A DNA stretch of 64,000 bases from Calycina herbarum (GCA_001414485.1 LLEY01000022.1:682001-746000); one strand, 5' to 3'; positions 36,241-47,936 are shown, numbered from the stretch's first letter. Numbers and translations: made by a program. Notes: generated by a model not told the origin, from the letters alone.

Positions 36241-37366
36241 AATAGGCTATAGTAATTATCTATATTAATAGAGAGAGTTTAAGTATTCTTCTATTCTTAG
36301 TAGTTTAAGAGAAAAATCACCTTACTAGTTAGTATATTAAGAGTAGTCTTCCTAATAACTAGGTTATTAAACTAACTAGTAATAGATAGACTAATAATAA
36401 GATAGGCTTAGAATAGCTAGAATACTTCGATAAGTATACTTATAGTTATATAAAAGGGCTATATCGAATATTAGTTCTAGATAGATATAAGAGTTATAAA
36501 TCGGCAGTATTCTAAGAGTATTATAAGTTATATAATATTATTACTCTTTATCTACCTTCTTATTTATCTTATCTAACCTAGCTACTCGACGTTAGATGTT
36601 TTAGTATTCTTAAACGTATATATAAGCGTTAAATCAAGACCTTTATTAAGGCTTATATAAACTATATTACTAAGGTCGAGTTCTTTCTTACGTTTTACAT
36701 AGCCTATAACTAGTTAATAATAACCTAAAATACTAAAGCTAGGTTCTATAGAGCTGGTCTAGTACCTCTAGAACTCTAGACTATAATCTTAAAGCTTAAT
36801 ATTAAGTTATAGACTCTTATACCTACTAGACCCCCCTCTGCCGACGCTACTCCTTAGGTCTCCTAGACTTCTTATAACTCTTCTAAAGCTCTTTCGTAAT
36901 CAACTCTTATTAAGGATTATATTACTTATTACTAAGGAAGCTCGCTAACATCTATTTTCTAGACAATCGCTTTATTAGTAAAAGGTATAGAGCGATTAGC
37001 TTATAAGATAACCCTCTTATTAGCCTAGGTCCGTATACTTCGAATAGTAAATAAAGCTCTTAGTAAACGCTAGAGAGCTAAAAATACCTGTATCTAAGAA
37101 GAAGATATACTTACTATAGAGGATATATAGAACGGATTAGCCTAGAAGAATACGAAGGAGCAGGTTTAACGTAATAAGCGCTCTAGAGAGAGTAGAGAAG
37201 ATAAAGGACAAACAACTTAGTAACGTTATAACACTTATAGAAAAACTAGTTATAATACATAGACGTATTAAGAAGTTATAGATATATCTAGTTTATTAGA
37301 TTCTAAGTAGTTTTAATTAATTTAATATATTATAGTAGTTTTATTATATTTTAAAGTAGTAGAGTA

Positions 37367-37416
37367 GGAAAAAATTCACGAGGTTCTAATAATCACGAGG
37401 TCCTAGTATACTACGT
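37367..37416 (-). repeat. Right terminal inverted repeat of the pogo element
   Basis: Reverse complement begins ACGTAGTATACT and matches the left end with transitions only through the two AGGACCTCGTGA-like words. It is followed by TA (37417-37418) and directly by a truncated Gypsy A copy. Confidence 0.85.
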
Positions 37417-37418
37417 TA

Positions 37419-39262
37419 TATTATTAAGATAGTTAGATTAATTTCTTATATAGTATAAGAACTCTAGAAGTCTAGCTTTTAACTATTAATATATACTTAT
37501 TAATTTCTCTGTTTAAAAGTTCTAAGAAAGGTCTAAGTTTCTCTAACTTTAGAGTTTTTATTTCTAACTTCTCTCTTTAAGCTAGAAGATAAGTCTAATA
37601 TTTCTAATAAACTAGTTAATAGTAGTAATTTATATTCTATTTAAAGATGTTACTTAGATACCTCTACTAATTATATATTATAATTCTCTTTAAGAAGTAG
37701 ATCCTTATTATTATTAGTATCTTATATACTATTAAATTCTTCGTTGTTTTTAATCTAGGTTCTATATCTTCGTACTTCGAGTTCCTTATCTATAAGTTTA
37801 ATATAATTAGTTAAGACTATCTATTATTAAATAGTAGTATTAATCTGTTTCTTTCTTTTAGAGTCTTTCTTCTTATTATACTTATTTACTCTATAGCTTA
37901 GAAAGCTATAGTTATAATATAAGTTCTACTTACGTCGACGATTTTACTTCTCTTAGAAAAGTCCTTCTTTCTTTAAAAAGGTTTTCTTTTATATAGCGTT
38001 TACCTTCTTACTATGTTTAGTATAAGAGTGTTTCTACTTTCTTAATCTCTTACTTTTTTCTCTATACTTAGAGTTACTCTTCTTAAATTTATATAAGCGG
38101 TTGTCTAACTAGATAACTTCCTTAACTATACCTATAATAGTTAAGAACTATATATTCTACTTAGCTATTTCTTTATAGATATATATCTTTAGTCTTCTAT
38201 AAAAGAGTTCTATAAGAGTAATAGTATTCTATTCTAACTTTGTTTTATATTATTAAAATTTATTAGTATAATCTATTACTAATCTAGTCTAGTATAATTC
38301 TAAAAGCTTATATATAGCTGTTTAGATTATATTAAAGTCTTTAAAGACTTTTTTAATAGTTGTCTTAAATCCTTTCTAAGATTTAAATATAATCTTAGTT
38401 AATTCTATCTTTCTATTTTTATTCTTATTCTTAAAGAAGTCTTCTAAATATAGCTAAGCTTATTCTAACGCTAATCTCTTAAGATAGGAGATAGTAAAAA
38501 TAGTTTATAAATTATAATTACCTTTAAATTTATTAGAGTTAAAGTTAAAGTAGATGTTTATTTAGAGAAGAAATAAGTCGAGTTCCTTTTACTTTCTATA
38601 ATACGTGTCTAGTATCTTAACTTTAATAGACTTAAGTACTTTAATCTTATAGAGCTTAGAAGCGTCTAGTATACTAATATTATTATTATTTCTAGTTATA
38701 CTTCTAGATATTTCTACGACGTTAACTTAACTAGTATTTAGACTAGCTACTATAGAGGTTACTAGAGCTATAGTAACTAAACTTCTAAGTAGAGTGTTTA
38801 AAGTATAATAAAACTTAAATAAACTAAATAAAGATAACTAAGTCTTAAAGATTAGTTTATAAGTAAGAAGTATAGATATACTAGGTTGTTTACTTAGAAG
38901 TAAACTCGTTACTTATATTAAAGATATTAAATAATATAATAAGATTAATAACTAAGGTTAAGTATAAAGCTCCTATCTAATAGTAGATATACTAGTCTTA
39001 TATAGAACCTATTATTCTTTACTAGGTAGATAGAATCGCTTATCGATCTAGTCGACCTAGATTACCTAGGTCGCTAGTTAACCTAGGTAATCCTATATAT
39101 TACGTAACCTCTAACGTGTTTCTAATAGTAAGATCCTAGAATCTCTAAATATCTCTATATTACTAATTCTCTTCTATATTATCTTTTATTTCCTAGATAT
39201 TATACCTTATCTCGTTAGAACGCCGTCTGAACTACTTACTACGTAAAACGTGATTTGTAACA
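37419..39262 (-). mobile_element. Truncated Gypsy A relative: 5' LTR and gag part only
   Basis: From its first base after the pogo TA, the sequence matches Gypsy A from about 28120 onward (TATTATTAAGATAG, then long shared stretches up to the LTR). The LTR runs 38804-39262 (459 bp) and ends TTTGTAACA; its middle differs from the 427-bp LTRs, so this is a diverged subfamily. The pol half is missing: the pogo element sits at the break, but its left flank is not Gypsy A sequence. Confidence 0.75.
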
Positions 39263-39299
39263 GTAGTCTCTAATTACCTAGCTATTTAAGGTTGTCGAT

Positions 39300-42200
39300 G
39301 TACTAATCTGAATCTAGGCCGAATCGAATTCGAAGCAGGTACGCCGGCGCGCTCGAGTAAGATATTATAACAGGCTGTCTCTAGCGGAGTCGAATTTAGT
39401 CTTTTAATATAATAGTACGAAACGGATACTACTATAAAAGAGGTATATAGAAGTGCGTTCGATAGAATAATATATCCGAATACTAGGCTCTAATATAAAG
39501 GAAAAGACTAAATTAGTCTTTTCTTAAGAGAGAGTAAGAGTATCTATATATAAGAGAGCCGGATAATAACAAAAGTCTATATCGATCCGGTTCTAATAAT
39601 CCTGAAACTAAAACTATACTATAATCCTATTCCGTGCCCTTAGTACGTATTATATCCTCTTAGCAATCGGCACTTTATAATAGCTAGCTATTATATTTAT
39701 AAGTAAGGAATTCAACGAATACGTAAGAGCTATAGAAAGTACAGTAGAAAGTATTCTAGTAGAAGTATACTAATTAGTCGGAATCGTTAAATAATACTAT
39801 AGACTAGTACGACGAGTATATTAAGTAATATATAAAGACTGTCTAGATCTTATAAAAGAGACAGCTCTTTAGATAGTATTTAAGACTATTAATAACATAG
39901 CTAGACTAAATAGATTAGTTTCTACTATACTAGTATTTAGAGCTTACTCTTAAATAACTTAATAGAACGCCTCTTCTTCTAATAATATTAGATAAGCTAA
40001 TATAGTTAAGTAAGCTTCTTAAGAAGTTACGAAGTACTATACTAAGAGACAAGTTAATAACACTCTTAATACTTATAATAGACTATTAAATCACCTAAAG
40101 AATACATCTCTTATATCTAATATATAGGTCTAGAAAGAGATATTAAATAAGAAGAGTAAATAGATAGAACTATATTAGCTTTTAAGTATTAAAAATAAGA
40201 ATATTATTATTATACTAAATAGTAGTATAAGATTCTAATCTATAGTAGTAAAGCCTCGATTTAGTAAAATTATTAAAGAGCTAGAGTTCTTAATTCTAGA
40301 AATATTACAAAGTAATAGTTAAGACTAGGGTTAAGACTAGGATACCGATTTAGAAGAAAGACTTATAGAATTACTACTAAAAAGAGAATATAGAAGACCT
40401 CGAAAGAAGCTAGCTAAAGAAGAAGAAGCTAAAGTATACGTTGTCGATATATATAGTATTTCTTAAGATTACTAGTAACTTAACGATTTTAGAGACTTCG
40501 ATATTAAGATATTTATATTAATCGATAGTATAGTTTATATAAATTATACTAATTCCCGTAGACTAGAGATTAATAGATTAATCGAAAGAGGTATAATAAA
40601 GTTTATTACTCTAGATAAGTTACTAGATAGCGCCGATCTTTTTAATTTATAATTTATTAACTAAGTTAAATTCCGTAGTATAGATAAAACCTTCGAAAAG
40701 TTACGATTTATAGTATATATATAGAACGATTTAGCTAAGAAGATAGTACTTACTTAGTTGTCTACGATTTAATATATAAGTATAAGAATTATCTTTATTA
40801 TTATAGCTTTATATCTATATCTTAATCTTCTTTTATATAATATTATCTAAGTATATACTTAGTCTAAGAGTAAGCTATAACTATACTATCGAAAGTTCGT
40901 ATAACTACTAAAGAATATACTAGAATATATTAGATTATTAATCGAGATATTACTACTATTATATAGTATTCTAGAAGCTAGATTATACTAGTTCGCTACT
41001 TACTATAAATTCCTTCTTAAATTCCTTAGAATAATCTAATTAATATTCGATTCTTATCTACTATTAGTTAATAAAACTAGATACTTTAGAATTATTAGAT
41101 TATAAACTAACGATATACTTATCTTAAGAAATAGTATCTTTATTAAAAAAGAAGATACTAAGAGAAAGGAAGCTAAGTTCGACACTAAGGAAAGAGAAGA
41201 GCTTATAGTTAATTACGCTTTAAAATTTAATAGAGGTATTACTATATATTAGAAAGTATTATAAATCACGTATTAGCACGTAACTAAGTAAAGTCTAGGC
41301 GATATTATAATAGAATAAGTACTATTGAAACCCTAAGAAGAAGAAAGGATTAAATATAGTAAAAAACATATAATCCTAAGAATCTTATTATAGTTATATT
41401 ACGTAACTTAGATAAGAGTAGTTAGGTAATAGAGTCTAGTTTTAAGAAGCCTTAGAAATAGAGTCGAACTCTATCTTTAGAACTCTTACTAAGCAGGACT
41501 CTAAACATAAACGAAGGTTCTATATAAGACTAGTACGTCTGCTATTAAATAGAAGCTTCGTACTTAACTTTAGTTATTAATCTTATTATCTTATTTAATA
41601 TCTTTAATATAAGTAACGAGTTTACTTCTAAGTAAACAACCTAGCGTATCTGTACTTCTTACTTATATATTAAGCTTCGAGACTTAGTTATCTTTGTTTA
41701 GTTCGTTTAAGTTTTATTATAGAAAGATAGATCGATACTTTTAACTTAGGATTATACTAAGGATCTTAAGCTAGTAAGCATCGAATCGATTAAATTAAAG
41801 AGCTCTTATAAGAATATATACTATAACGTTACTATAAGAGATTAATTTATTATATAGCAGGCTTAAGAAGCCTATCTTATAACTATATTATAACCGGAAG
41901 CAGCTTTTATACTATCTTTTACTACTTAGTCGACTAATCTACTTCTAAAAGACGTTAAAGCTTTAAATAAGGTTCTATAGTAGTAAATAGAGACTACTAA
42001 GTATAGACTTAAGTTTATTACTTTAGATTATTCCTTACTTAAGCTTATACTTTTTACTAATTTCTTCTTTATAAATAATAACGATTATACTTCCTAGATT
42101 AGATACGTAATTATATTAGCTAATACTACTAATAATAGTAACATCGTCTATTAGTCCTCTACTAAGTATAAGAGAGTTACTAGAAGTATTCTAGTAGCTG

Positions 42201-42760
42201 AATTATACGCTTTAAGCAACGGTTTTAATATAATAGAAGTTATTAAATCTACGATAGAATCGATACTTAAGATTAAGATTCTACTCGTTATTTACGCCGA
42301 CTTTAAAAGTGTTTACAAGTGTCTAGTAAAGCTTAGTACTACTAAGAAGAAGCGTTTAATAATCGATATTATATATCTAAGATAAGCTTATAAAAGACGT
42401 AAGATATTAGAAGTTAAATAGATTAATAAAGACAGTAATTCTATAAACGCTATAACTAAAGCTATAGCTTATAATACTTTAACCTAGCTAATTAATATAA
42501 ATAAGATTACTATTAAAGTTATAGAATAGATTAAGAGAGACGAAGTAGTTATAGAAGATATTAATAATAGTAGTAGTAGTAGAAGTAAAGAGAATTTATT
42601 ACTAGAATAAGACGCTAGATAGAGCGCTCTTATTAGTTAGAAATACGAAGAGAGGATTTTAATTAGTTAGATTATAAATAGATTAATATAACCGATTTAA
42701 GTACTATACTCTCGTTATAGAGAACTACTATCTTTTAAGAAGTTACTAGTATTATTATAT
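39300..42760 (+). mobile_element. Ty1/Copia retrotransposon relic, RIP-mutated
   Basis: Plus-strand remnants in Copia order. An integrase C-terminal region lies at about 39760-40300 (KDCLDLIKETALQ, ARLNRLVSTILVF, RFQSIVVKP). Reverse transcriptase lies at 40560-41270 (INRLIERGIIKFITLD, LKFNRGIITI), and RNase H at about 41990-42520 (YKRVTRSILVAELYAL, VIYADFKSVYKCLVKL). An LTR fragment of the Gypsy A family interrupts it at 41508-41727. No 5' LTR pair was found. A stretch at about 42757-42920, with a GTATAAATAG box, may be its 3' LTR. Stops are frequent throughout. Confidence 0.75.
41508..41727 (+). repeat. Gypsy A-family LTR fragment inside the Copia relic
   Basis: Reverse complement of roughly half of the Gypsy A LTR: begins GAAGGTTCTATATAAGACTA and ends GTTTAAGTTTTATTATA. 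It lies between the reverse transcriptase and RNase H parts of the Copia element. Confidence 0.75.
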
Positions 42761-43089
42761 AAGTGAATAAGCCTCTAACTTATATCTATCCACGTGACTA
42801 GCACGCTAGTACTACGCTAGCACAAGTATAAATAGTCGTACTTCGAGTACCTAGAATAGTTATAGAGAATATAATATATATATATAACTAGACAGATTTA
42901 TAACTAAGTTATATTAATATATATAAATTAAGTAATTAAAATATATCTTTATTATTATATAAACTACTAGTAGAATAACTAGGTCGAATTACTACTACTA
43001 GTATAATTTACTTATAATAGTTTAATAATAGAAATAATACTAGTTATACTATTTTATACTAACTTTAGATATACTTAATAGTATATTAA

Positions 43090-43670
43090 GAATAATTAAC
43101 TTTAATAATAGATAACTAACTTACTTAAATTTAGGTCTTAAAAATTAAAGAGCTATATAAGAAACTAGTAGAAGATTTATAGTTTATAGTAGAACGAAAT
43201 ATATACTATTATAATAAACGATATAGTTAGAAGCTAATATTAAAAGAGAGAGATAAAGTTTACTTAATATAAGAAAATATTAATACTAAGAGACTTAGTA
43301 ATAAACTAGACTATAAGAAACTAGGACTATTTAGAATTAAGTAAGTTAAAAGATCTTTAAATTATAAATTAGTACTACTACGAACTATAAATATATATCT
43401 AGTATTTTATATATCTCTACTTAAACTAGTACTACTAGGAGTATTACTAGCTCTACTTATAGAAATCTAATCTCTTAATCTAAACGCTAAATACGAAGTT
43501 AAAAGGATTCTAAACTACTATATTATTAGAGGTAAGATTAAGTACTTAATAAAATAGATAGATTACTTATACTTAGAAAATACCTAAGAGCTAAAAAGTA
43601 ATCTTAACTAGTACCTAGTAGAACTTTAGAAATTCTACTAGTAAAACCTAGGTTTACTTATATCTCGTAG
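43090..43670 (+). pseudogene. Gypsy integrase tail plus chromodomain relic
   Basis: A plus-strand frame reads YYYNKRYSQKLILKERDKVY, then LDYKKLGLFRIKQV and a chromodomain (YEVKRILNYYIIRGKIKYLI then KWIDYL). It differs from Gypsy B's tail, so it represents a third Gypsy family. No LTRs could be paired. Confidence 0.65.
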
Positions 43671-44545
43671 TTAGAAGAGAAGGCCTCTAAGAAGGCTAGG
43701 TTAAGACTTAGCTTAGAAACGGGATTAATAGAAGTAAATAGAGCTATTAAACAGAGGACCTCTATCTCTCTCTACTCTCTCTCTTTCTCTTTCTTCTTTT
43801 CTTTTTCTCTCTCTTCTATCTTATTAAGCTCTTATAGGTTTAAGAGACTACGACATAGTATCTCTTACTCTCGCTTAGTAAGAAAGCGTTATTATTTCTA
43901 TAGTTAGAGAATCTTCTATATAGCTTCTTCTTAAACTTTATAAGCAGTCTTCTTCTTCTATTATAATCGCCGCTTCTAAGTATTAAGAGATTTCTACTTA
44001 AAAGATAAGAGTATTTAGTTTTATTTCTTAACGTTATAAGACTTACTCTTCCTAGTATATTCAGAGTACTTAGAACTACTAGTAATAACTAGTTTTTACT
44101 TAAGTATATTAAGTATAGAGAATTATTTCACGTCTTAATTATTTAATTTAAAGAGTATTTAGAATTCTATATTATTTAAGTCTATTTTTATAAATAGATG
44201 TTAATAATATAATAGAAGAAAGAGAAGGCTACTAGTCTCTTAGTAATATTTCTTAAGTTATACTTAAGTATAGAGATACGCTAGTCTAAGAAGAGAATAG
44301 TATTATAAATTATAGAATATAGTAAGTAGTCTAGATAGTGCTCTAATAAGATAAAGTATAAATATCTAAAGAATAGAAGATAATATAAGAGAGAATTAGT
44401 AATATAAAAAGTATTTAAGAGTTTTAAGATCTTACTATTATAGGATTATTAGAAGTTATATATAGTTATATAATATAATCGTCTATATCGTCTATATCGC
44501 CTAGATCGTAAGTAATATAAGTAATATAAGCGATATAGACGATAT
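43671..44545. other. RIP-mutated repeat of unknown class
   Basis: AT-rich and CA/TG-poor, with a CT-rich run at about 43766-43822. A small inverted repeat near 44478-44555 (ATCGTCTATATCG against CGATATAGACGAT) is the only structure seen. Confidence 0.5.
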
Positions 44546-44692
44546 ACTTAGAGAACGAAGGTTCTATATAAGACTAGTATATATACTATTAGATAGAAGC
44601 TTTATACTTAACTTTAGTTATTAATCTTATTATTTTACTTTAATATCTTTAATATAAGTAACAAGTTTACTTCTAAGTAAATATAATATAAT
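44546..44692 (+). repeat. Second Gypsy A-family LTR fragment
   Basis: Begins GAACGAAGGTTCTATATAAG, the same breakpoint as the fragment at 41508, and runs to the TAAGTAAAT-like end. It is shorter than the first fragment. Confidence 0.7.
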
Positions 44693-45140
44693 AGCTGTCT
44701 TCTTTATCTATATACTAACCGTCGAACTCGATATCTTTATAAGTTAGATATCGGTTTCGTTATACTACTACTAAGTTAATCTAGTATAATTTATCTACTC
44801 TAGCTATAGTTAAAGTAGTAATAGTAGAGTAAAAAAGAGAGGTTTTAAAGTAGGCTTTTACTAGAGACGTATACTAACTAGGGATATCGGTTAGTACTCT
44901 AGATTACTAGTTTTATATACTTATATTATTTAACTCTCTTAAATAAATTATACTAAATATAGCTATAACTTCTTTAATATCAGAGCTATTAAAAAAAGAA
45001 GTTTATATCTAAATAGCTTAAATCCTACTCTATACTTTTTATATAGCTTATATAATTATAGCTATTAAAATAAGTCTAATATAGCTGCTTTTATATACTA
45101 CGACTTCTTAACTCTCGATCTTACAACTAAATAGAACTAA
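44693..45140. other. RIP-mutated tail of the repeat block
   Basis: AT-rich sequence almost without CA or TG. Composition returns to normal at about 45150 (GGATTTCCTGCC). No element could be identified. Confidence 0.5.
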
Positions 45141-45509
45141 AAGTTCTTAGACACTATGGGATTTCCTGCCTTTCCTGTACGTTGATTGGTTAGTTCTGGT
45201 TAGTTAGATTTTTTTTAGTCCGTGTAGGTAAAAGGTAGAAAAAGATACTAGAGCGGCTGAAAATATGAGACGGTGCCTGACACTAAAGCTCACGTATGAC
45301 ACCACCTTAAAAGGCGCTGGACAGGGGGTTAGTTGGCATGCTAGAGGTGGCGGAGAACAAAAGTTGAACATACCCAGAAAATCTTGCTCTTATCAATTGA
45401 TTGAGCCCAACTTCAAATCGTCAACTCCAACCCATCAACCCCACCATTGAAACTTCGCGAACTATTGTTTCCGCCACCATCAACACCCCCATCCCTCTTC
45501 TCACACAAC

Positions 45510-46946
45510 ATGTCTACACCGCCAGGCCCTTCCCAGGGCTCCAGCTCTTCCAGCAAGCCTACCGGTCTGGCAGGAAAGGGACTTTCTCATATTGACCTCG
45601 ATGGTCACAACCTCCCTCCCTCGCCCGCACCCTCGAGCCCTCGCAATGGCAGAAAATACGCTCTCGCGACAGAGTTGGTATACACCGAGAGCAAGGACCA
45701 GTATGGTGCCTCGAGCATGCCCATCTATCAGTCTGCCACCTTCAAGCAGAGCTCTGCGGGTGGTGGATCAGAATACGACTACACTCGGTCTGGAAACCCA
45801 ACAAGAACACATTTGGAGAGACATTTGGCAAAGATCATGAATGCGGCCCGAGCACTGGTGGTGGGTTCGGGGATGGGCGCTTTGGATGTCATAACCCGAA
45901 TTCTACGGCCAGGAGACGAAGTCATCACAGGCGACGATTTATATGGAGGCACCAACCGATTGTTGACCTATATGGCAGCCAACCATGGTATCGTTGTTCA
46001 CCACATCGATACCACGACCCCGGAGAAGGTTAGAGGTGTGGTGTCTGCAAAGACAGCAATGGTTTTATTGGAGACCCCGACGAATCCCCTCATCAAGATT
46101 GTCGACATCCCAACTATCGCAAAGATAGTTCACGGCAGCAACCCCAAGGCATTGGTGGTGGTGGACAATACCATGCTTTCCCCTATGCTCTCGAACCCGC
46201 TCGACCTCGGAGCCGACATCGTTTACGAATCGGGCACGAAGTACTTATCCGGTCACCACGATATTATGGCCGGCGTTTTAGCCTTTAACGATCCTGCGAT
46301 TGGCGACAAGATGTACTTCACAATCAATTCTACCGGCTGTGGGCTGTCTCCCAATGATGCTTTCTTGCTTATGAGGGGTATCAAAACGCTAGCTATTCGC
46401 ATGGAAAAACAACAATCGAATGCTCAGGCGATTGCTGAGTTTCTCGAGGCACACGGTTTCCGTGTGCGATATCCGGGCTTGAAATCTCATCCGCAATATG
46501 ATCTTCACTGGTCGATGGCGCGAGGTGCAGGTGCCGTCTTATCTTTTGAGACTGGGGATGTTACCCTTTCCGAGCGAATTGTTGAGGCTGCGAGATTGTG
46601 GGGAATTAGTGTTAGTTTTGGATGTGTGAACAGTTTGATCAGTATGCCATGTCAAATGAGCCATGCAAGTATCGATGCCAAGACTAGAAAGGAGAGACAG
46701 ATGCCTGAAGATATCATCAGACTTTGCGTAGGTATCGAGGATGTGGACGATTTGATTGATGATCTTAGTCGAGCTGTAAGTTTTTTGCCCTATCCAGTCG
46801 AATTGCTCCCTACTGACTTGTATACACAGCTCGTTCAAGCTGGTGCGGTTACTGTGACCTTGGACGGTTTCCATGCTGTAGGTTCTGCAAAAGCGCTGGC
46901 GCAGGTTCCAATAGAAGAATCGGATGCCGCGGCGGCACCTTCATAG
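45510..46946 (+). CDS. str3: Cystathionine beta-lyase
   Basis: Model join(45510..46775,46830..46946), 460 aa; ATG at 45510. The 54-nt intron (donor GTAAGT, acceptor ACACAG) is a multiple of three without stops, so an unspliced reading stays open; removing it restores the family sequence LSRALVQAGAV. The Cys/Met-metabolism PLP-enzyme fold is clear: SEYDYTRSGNPTRTHLE, SGMGALDVITRILRPGDE, DLYGGTNRLL, LLETPTNPLIKI, and the PLP lysine in SGTKYLSGHHD (Lys244). The enzyme cleaves cystathionine to homocysteine, pyruvate and ammonia in methionine synthesis (metG in Aspergillus, STR3 in yeast). The SISFGCVNSLISMPCQMSHA-type region near the C-terminus fits beta-lyases. The Ser/Pro-rich N-terminus (1-50) is family-variable. 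Cystathionine gamma-synthase is the main alternative. Confidence 0.9.
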   Translation: MSTPPGPSQGSSSSSKPTGLAGKGLSHIDLDGHNLPPSPAPSSPRNGRKYALATELVYTESKDQYGASSMPIYQSATFKQSSAGGGSEYDYTRSGNPTRTHLERHLAKIMNAARALVVGSGMGALDVITRILRPGDEVITGDDLYGGTNRLLTYMAANHGIVVHHIDTTTPEKVRGVVSAKTAMVLLETPTNPLIKIVDIPTIAKIVHGSNPKALVVVDNTMLSPMLSNPLDLGADIVYESGTKYLSGHHDIMAGVLAFNDPAIGDKMYFTINSTGCGLSPNDAFLLMRGIKTLAIRMEKQQSNAQAIAEFLEAHGFRVRYPGLKSHPQYDLHWSMARGAGAVLSFETGDVTLSERIVEAARLWGISVSFGCVNSLISMPCQMSHASIDAKTRKERQMPEDIIRLCVGIEDVDDLIDDLSRAVSFLPYPVELLPTDLYTQLVQAGAVTVTLDGFHAVGSAKALAQVPIEESDAAAAPS

Positions 46947-47462
46947 AGTCATGATCTTTTTACTTTTTGTTGTTGGGTTGCATGCGAGCCGGCGTTTTAT
47001 GATATGGATTTCTTTTGGAAGTTAAAAAAATTCCCGATGGTACACATGTACAAAAATGATACGTTTAAATTCCAAGCAATGAATACATTTTATGAAGTTT
47101 ATGTCCTGCTTCCTTTGCTTAGTTCAAGTTGCCGTCGAGTTACCTGAGTAATACGCGAGAACATGTGGAACGATTATACCTCATTCTTCGAGAAGGTATT
47201 GGAGAAGTTGGAAATGGAATTCGCAGTTCTTCGAAATGTTTTGGCACAATTCTTTTAATTGACCAAGAATTTTCGAGGAAATAAACGCTATTATTTGAGA
47301 AGATCTAGTAACGAATTAAAATACATCCACTCTTCTTATCTACCATTAGGTATCAAGTTAATTATCCTAAACGCTGTCTGAAATATAGATGTGTAAGAAT
47401 ATAGAAGAGCTGATAGTTTTTTTTTTAGGGGGTGAGGAGAAGTAGAAAATTAAGAGCGACTA
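46947..47462. other. Intergenic, AT-rich
   Basis: 3' flank of the cystathionine beta-lyase gene up to the MITE; nothing else recognised. Confidence 0.45.
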
Positions 47463-47936
47463 CAGCGGGGATTCTCAGATATTCGTACGGTCCCCTTTTT
47501 ACACCAAAAGTCATCTTAAGAAAGACGTTTTATATATTTATCTTTATATTTAAATAATATCTAAGACTAAGAACTAAGATTATTTCAAGTATTTAAATAG
47601 TAGTCTTTAAAGATAAGTATACTAAATATATACTAGGTCTTAAGTTATAATAGAGCAAAAGTAGGAAGAGTTAGGAAAACACTAGAATACACCAAAATCG
47701 AGTAAAATTTAGTAACTTTCTCAACACCTCTTACTATAACCTAAATTAATCAAGATTAGTTTAGCTTAAAAGAAAAACTAAGAGTATAAAGTAAAGATAA
47801 CTTAATTTCCTAGAAACATTTAAAAACTTTTAAAAAATAGTTAGTGTTTATTTTATAGTAGAGTTTTGAACAAGGTGACTTTCAGTGATTTTAAGTGTAA
47901 AAAAGAGAGCGTACGAATATCTACGAACCCCCGCTG
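47463..47936. mobile_element. 474-bp MITE with CAGCGGGG terminal inverted repeats
   Basis: The left end reads CAGCGGGGATTCTCAGATAT and goes on ATTCGTACG; the right end, reverse-complemented, reads CAGCGGGGGTTCGTAGATAT then ATTCGTACG. Both continue into a T-run and ACAC. The element is flanked by TA on both sides (47461-47462, 47937-47938), a Tc1/mariner-type target duplication. The interior is AT-rich, largely CA/TG-poor and non-coding. No transposase is present, so it is non-autonomous. Confidence 0.8.

Larger units (their letters stand above)
22505..37210 (+). pseudogene. Pogo-type transposase relic in three pieces
   Basis: Piece 1 (22505-22734) reads like the N-terminal psq/CENP-B helix-turn-helix of Pot2-type transposases: AIEAIRLSKQINRSKATKLY, then an ERRPVNYKI block and RGFT. 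Piece 2 (29972-30321) continues with an LGSIEDI-like segment, then KTSFIIGIIYARI. Piece 3 (36241-37210) carries the DDE catalytic region: IGLEWLEYFDKYT, LVLDRYKSY (second Asp) and LLDVRCFSILKRIYKR. Reading across the two retrotransposon insertions restores the expected domain order. Many TAG/TAA codons replace Trp or Gln codons, as RIP does. Not functional. Confidence 0.8.
22390..37416 (+). mobile_element. Pot2/Fot1-like (pogo, Tc1/mariner) DNA transposon, split by two LTR elements
   Basis: The ends are inverted repeats of about 50 bp (left 22390-22440, right 37367-37416), both starting ACGT and flanked by TA. The two ends differ mainly by C/T and G/A transitions, as RIP leaves. Each end contains a tandem word AGGACCTCGTGA repeated after TTATC, like the subterminal direct repeats reported for Pot2. 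Inside, transposase pieces lie at 22505-22734, 29972-30321 and 36241-37210. The span is 15,027 bp; subtracting the two insertions (7,237 and 5,919 bp) and their target duplications leaves about 1,861 bp, the usual Pot2/Fot1 size. The element is dead. Confidence 0.85.
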
